NCBI RefSeq assembly: GCF_028369105.1
Contig: NZ_JAQNDO010000001.1
Span: 186,001-250,000 of the forward strand
Reading direction: 5' to 3'
Source of the DNA: Polyangium mundeleinium
Lineage (GTDB): Bacteria; Myxococcota_A; Polyangia; Polyangiales; Polyangiaceae
DNA length: 64,000 bases
The position numbers were made by a program, and so were the translations under genes. Positions 61,827-64,000 of the stretch are shown here, in pieces. Within the stretch, counting starts at the first letter, position 1. Each line of letters starts with the position of its first letter. The notes beneath the pieces were generated by a model. It was not told where the DNA came from. It made no database searches and worked only from the letters and a program-made list of their open reading frames with translations.

Positions 61827-63435
61827 GCCCGTGGTGGAGCAGGTTCGTTCGGACGAGCCTTCGCAGGATCGCGCTCAACATCCGAGCCGCGTCGCGCGCG
61901 TCACTCTTTTCGAGGACCGCGCCGAGGTCGTGCGTCGCGCCTCCTTCCGCGCCTCGAAAGGCGCGCGCTGGGAGGCCATCGCCGGCGTCTCGCTCCTCGT
62001 CGATGACGGCACGGTGCAAGCGAAGGTCACGAAAGGCGAGGCGCGTGTGCTCTCGGCCCGCGTGCTCCGGCGCGCGCACGAGGAGCGGGCGCTCGGGCGT
62101 GAGGAGATCGAGGCGCTCGAACGCGAAGCGCGCGCGGCGCGGGATCGCGTGGCCGCGGCCGACCGCGCGATCGAGCGTTCGCAGCGCGGTTTGCAGCACC
62201 ATTACGAGCTCGCCACGCAATGGGTAAAGAGCGCCGCGCTCGGCCCACGCAAGGCGTCGGATCCGGACGTCGCAGGCGCGTACCGCGACGGCTGGCGCGC
62301 GATCGACGGGGCCGCGAAGGCATCCCTCGACGAGGTCGCCCGCATCCGCGAGGAGCGCGCCCAGGCCGACCTCGATCGTCGCCGCGCCGAGGCGCGCCTC
62401 GCCGAGGGACGCGCGGAGAAACCACGGTACGACGCTGTCGTCGAGGTCGAGATCGACGCGGCCGAGGCGGGTGATGTCGAGGTCGAGATCACCTACCGCC
62501 TGCCCTGCGCGCTCTGGCGCCCCGAGCACCTCGCGCGCCTCGTCTCGGATGGGCCCGAGGCGACCGCGGGTACGGTCGAGATCGTCACGTACGCGACCGC
62601 GTGGCAACGCACGGGTGAGGCGTGGGACGACGTCGATCTGCGCTTCTCCACGGCCCGGCCCACGCGCGCGGCCTCGCCGCCGCTGCTCGCCGACGACGTG
62701 CTCGCGAGCCGCAAGAAGACCGAGGAGGAGCGCCGAAACATCGTCGTCGCCGCGCGCGAGCAATCGATCCAGCTCGCGGGCCTCGATCGCGGCGATCGTG
62801 CCGCCTCCGAGATGCCCGGCGTCGACGACGGCGGCGAGCCGATCACCTACATCGGCAAGGAGCGCGCCTCACTCCCCTCGAACGGACGCCCTTGCCGCGT
62901 GGAGATCGGCCGCGTGACCGTGAAGGCCGAACTCGCCCGTGTGGTCATCGCCGTTCGTTCGCCTGCCGCGCACCTTCGCGCCACGGCCACGCTCGAAGGC
63001 GCGGGGCCGCTGCTCGCGGGCCCGGTGCGTCTCGCGCGCGGGGCGAGCCTCGTCGGCCGCGCGCGCCTCGATTTCGTGGGCAAGGGCGAGCCCTTCGAGC
63101 TCGGCTTTGGCCCGGACGACGCGATCCGCGTGCGCCGCAGCGAGGACGAGAAGCGCGACACGCAAGCGATCACCGGCGCGCAACGCATCGAGCGCAAGGT
63201 CACGTTGTACCTCTCGAACCTGTCGAACAAGGCGCGGAAGGTCGTCGTCACCGAGCGGATCCCGGTCAGCGAGATCGAGGACGTCGAGATCCACCTCGCC
63301 GAGGCGGGCGGTTTTTCCCCGGACAAAGACGGCTTCCTGCGCGCGACGGTCGACGTTGGCGCGCACGCGACGCGCACGCTCGTGTACACGTTCGAGCTGC
63401 GCGCCGGCGCGCGCGTCATGCTGCCCGCGTTCTGA
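61819..63435 (+). CDS. DUF4139 protein (second of pair)
   Basis: 538 residues, GTG with GGAGG at 8-bp spacing. Layout parallels the upstream neighbour but is shorter and without the Pro-rich insert: a strand domain (RVTLFEDRAEVVRRASFRAS), a coiled coil at about 88-205 (GREEIEALEREARAARDRVA), then the DUF4139 core from PCALWRPEHLARLVSDGPEA to TLVYTFELRAG. Overlap with the first gene and shared architecture suggest that the two products form a hetero-oligomer. No signal peptide is seen, so both are probably cytoplasmic. Confidence 0.86.
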   Translation: MSEPVVEQVRSDEPSQDRAQHPSRVARVTLFEDRAEVVRRASFRASKGARWEAIAGVSLLVDDGTVQAKVTKGEARVLSARVLRRAHEERALGREEIEALEREARAARDRVAAADRAIERSQRGLQHHYELATQWVKSAALGPRKASDPDVAGAYRDGWRAIDGAAKASLDEVARIREERAQADLDRRRAEARLAEGRAEKPRYDAVVEVEIDAAEAGDVEVEITYRLPCALWRPEHLARLVSDGPEATAGTVEIVTYATAWQRTGEAWDDVDLRFSTARPTRAASPPLLADDVLASRKKTEEERRNIVVAAREQSIQLAGLDRGDRAASEMPGVDDGGEPITYIGKERASLPSNGRPCRVEIGRVTVKAELARVVIAVRSPAAHLRATATLEGAGPLLAGPVRLARGASLVGRARLDFVGKGEPFELGFGPDDAIRVRRSEDEKRDTQAITGAQRIERKVTLYLSNLSNKARKVVVTERIPVSEIEDVEIHLAEAGGFSPDKDGFLRATVDVGAHATRTLVYTFELRAGARVMLPAF

Positions 63436-63443
63436 CGTCGCGC

Positions 63444-63923
63444 TCAGCCGAGCACGAAATCGATCTCGAAAACGTCGTAATGCGCGGCGCGCATCCCCAT
63501 CGCCGCGTACGTCGCTTGCGCGCGATGATTCTCTTTGTCCACGTAGAGCCGCACGCCGCAGACGCCCTTGTCGGCCCGCGCCTTGCCGAGCACGTGATCG
63601 TGCAGCGCCCGGTAGACGCCCGTGCGCCGCGCGCCCTCGGCGACGTAGACCGACTGGATCCACCAGAACGTCCCGTTTCGCCAGTCGCTCCACTCGAACG
63701 TCACGAGGAGCTGCCCGACCGTCACGCCCTCGCGCTCGGCCACGAGGTAAAACCCTTTTGCCGAATCCTCGATCACCGCGCGCGTGCCCAGGATCGTCGT
63801 CTCCCGATCGAGGGTTTTCCCTTCGGTTTCGAGGGCCATCGCGCGGTGGTTCTGCGCGAGCGTCTCCACGTCCCCCGCGTGCGCGAGGCGAATCGACACG
63901 GTCTCCATCGGCGCTTGCCTCAT
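63444..63923 (-). CDS. GNAT-family N-acetyltransferase
   Basis: 159 residues. GNAT fold: N-terminal VSIRLAHAGDVETLAQNHRA, motif A around IQSVYVAEGARRTGVYRALH (acetyl-CoA pyrophosphate loop R/G-x-x-G/A as RRTGVY), then VRLYVDKENHRAQATYAAMG typical of motif B. The substrate is not predictable. ATG at 63923 overlaps the stop of the upstream partial gene (ATGA), making it the better start than the ATG at 63908. Confidence 0.85.
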   Translation of the reverse strand: MRQAPMETVSIRLAHAGDVETLAQNHRAMALETEGKTLDRETTILGTRAVIEDSAKGFYLVAEREGVTVGQLLVTFEWSDWRNGTFWWIQSVYVAEGARRTGVYRALHDHVLGKARADKGVCGVRLYVDKENHRAQATYAAMGMRAAHYDVFEIDFVLG

Positions 63924-64000
63924 TTGCCCGGTGGCGCGATCGAGGGCTTCTGCCGTTCGTCGGGGTAGAACGTGCGGGGGATCGGCTCGTGCTCCACGAG
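63920..64000 (-). CDS. 3' end of an unidentified gene (runs off the window)
   Basis: The last 26 codons and TGA of a minus-strand gene. The peptide reads LVEHEPIPRTFYPDERQKPS then IAPPGK. G/C third positions and the ATGA overlap with the GNAT gene support it. The product cannot be identified from this piece. Confidence 0.6.
   Translation of the reverse strand, partial: LVEHEPIPRTFYPDERQKPSIAPPGK

Overview
The window is about 70% G+C with strong G/C preference at third codon positions. It carries many lipoproteins, Cys-rich surface proteins and C-terminal anchors of the MYXO-CTERM type. CrtC/CrtD-type carotenoid genes sit under a B12-binding MerR regulator. Together this points to a myxobacterium, most likely of the Polyangium/Sorangium group (Polyangiales). 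This is an inference from gene content; no rRNA or tRNA gene is present to confirm it.

Layout. 1-9 kb: the 3' part of priA, an outer-envelope lipoprotein in which an OmpA domain is nested inside a DUF4139 protein, a PAS-STAS regulator, a three-gene operon (GT2 glycosyltransferase, C45-type Ntn hydrolase/acyltransferase, LolA-like carrier) and 5-formyl-THF cyclo-ligase. 9-14 kb: an FG-GAP surface protein, a PilZ protein, a 58-residue zinc-ribbon protein, a 130-bp MITE-like palindrome, a lipoprotein, tyrS and an IHF/HU protein with an acidic repeat tail. 14-20 kb: two large membrane glycosyltransferase-like proteins and a formylglycine-generating-enzyme-like lipoprotein. An array of eight 43-bp tandem repeats, each with a central dyad, lies between them.

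20-26.7 kb: a five-gene same-strand cassette of a GAF protein (apparent frameshift near its N-terminus), a membrane histidine kinase, a radical SAM/SPASM enzyme, a Gly-rich lipoprotein with an N-terminal zinc ribbon, and an HTTM membrane protein. 26.7-37.3 kb: a carotenoid locus with GGPP synthase, CrtD, CrtC, a GT21-like glycosyltransferase, a PlsC acyltransferase, CrtB, CrtI and a CarH-like photoreceptor-repressor, interrupted by a second PAS-STAS gene. The content fits an acyclic, hydroxylated, glycosylated and acylated carotenoid. Tandem 11-bp direct repeats upstream of crtI/carH, related repeats between crtE and crtD, and repeats upstream of a neighbouring YtfJ-like gene look like the operators of the CarH-like protein.

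37.3-49.9 kb: two Hsp20 genes, a VIT/VWA/TPR/DUF2135 lipoprotein, a Cys-repeat 5'-nucleotidase lipoprotein, a TerB-like membrane protein, PPK2, and a coupled operon for a Cys-repeat lipoprotein, a BNR-propeller protein and a zinc-ribbon protein. 49.9-64 kb: a TGS-less thrS divergent from yebC (which has a clear intrinsic terminator), a Cys-rich MYXO-CTERM-like protein, coaBC coupled to a CPBP protease, a membrane-anchored MutS-family ATPase, a beta-propeller lipoprotein, an overlapping pair of DUF4139 genes, and a GNAT gene coupled to a gene that runs off the window edge.
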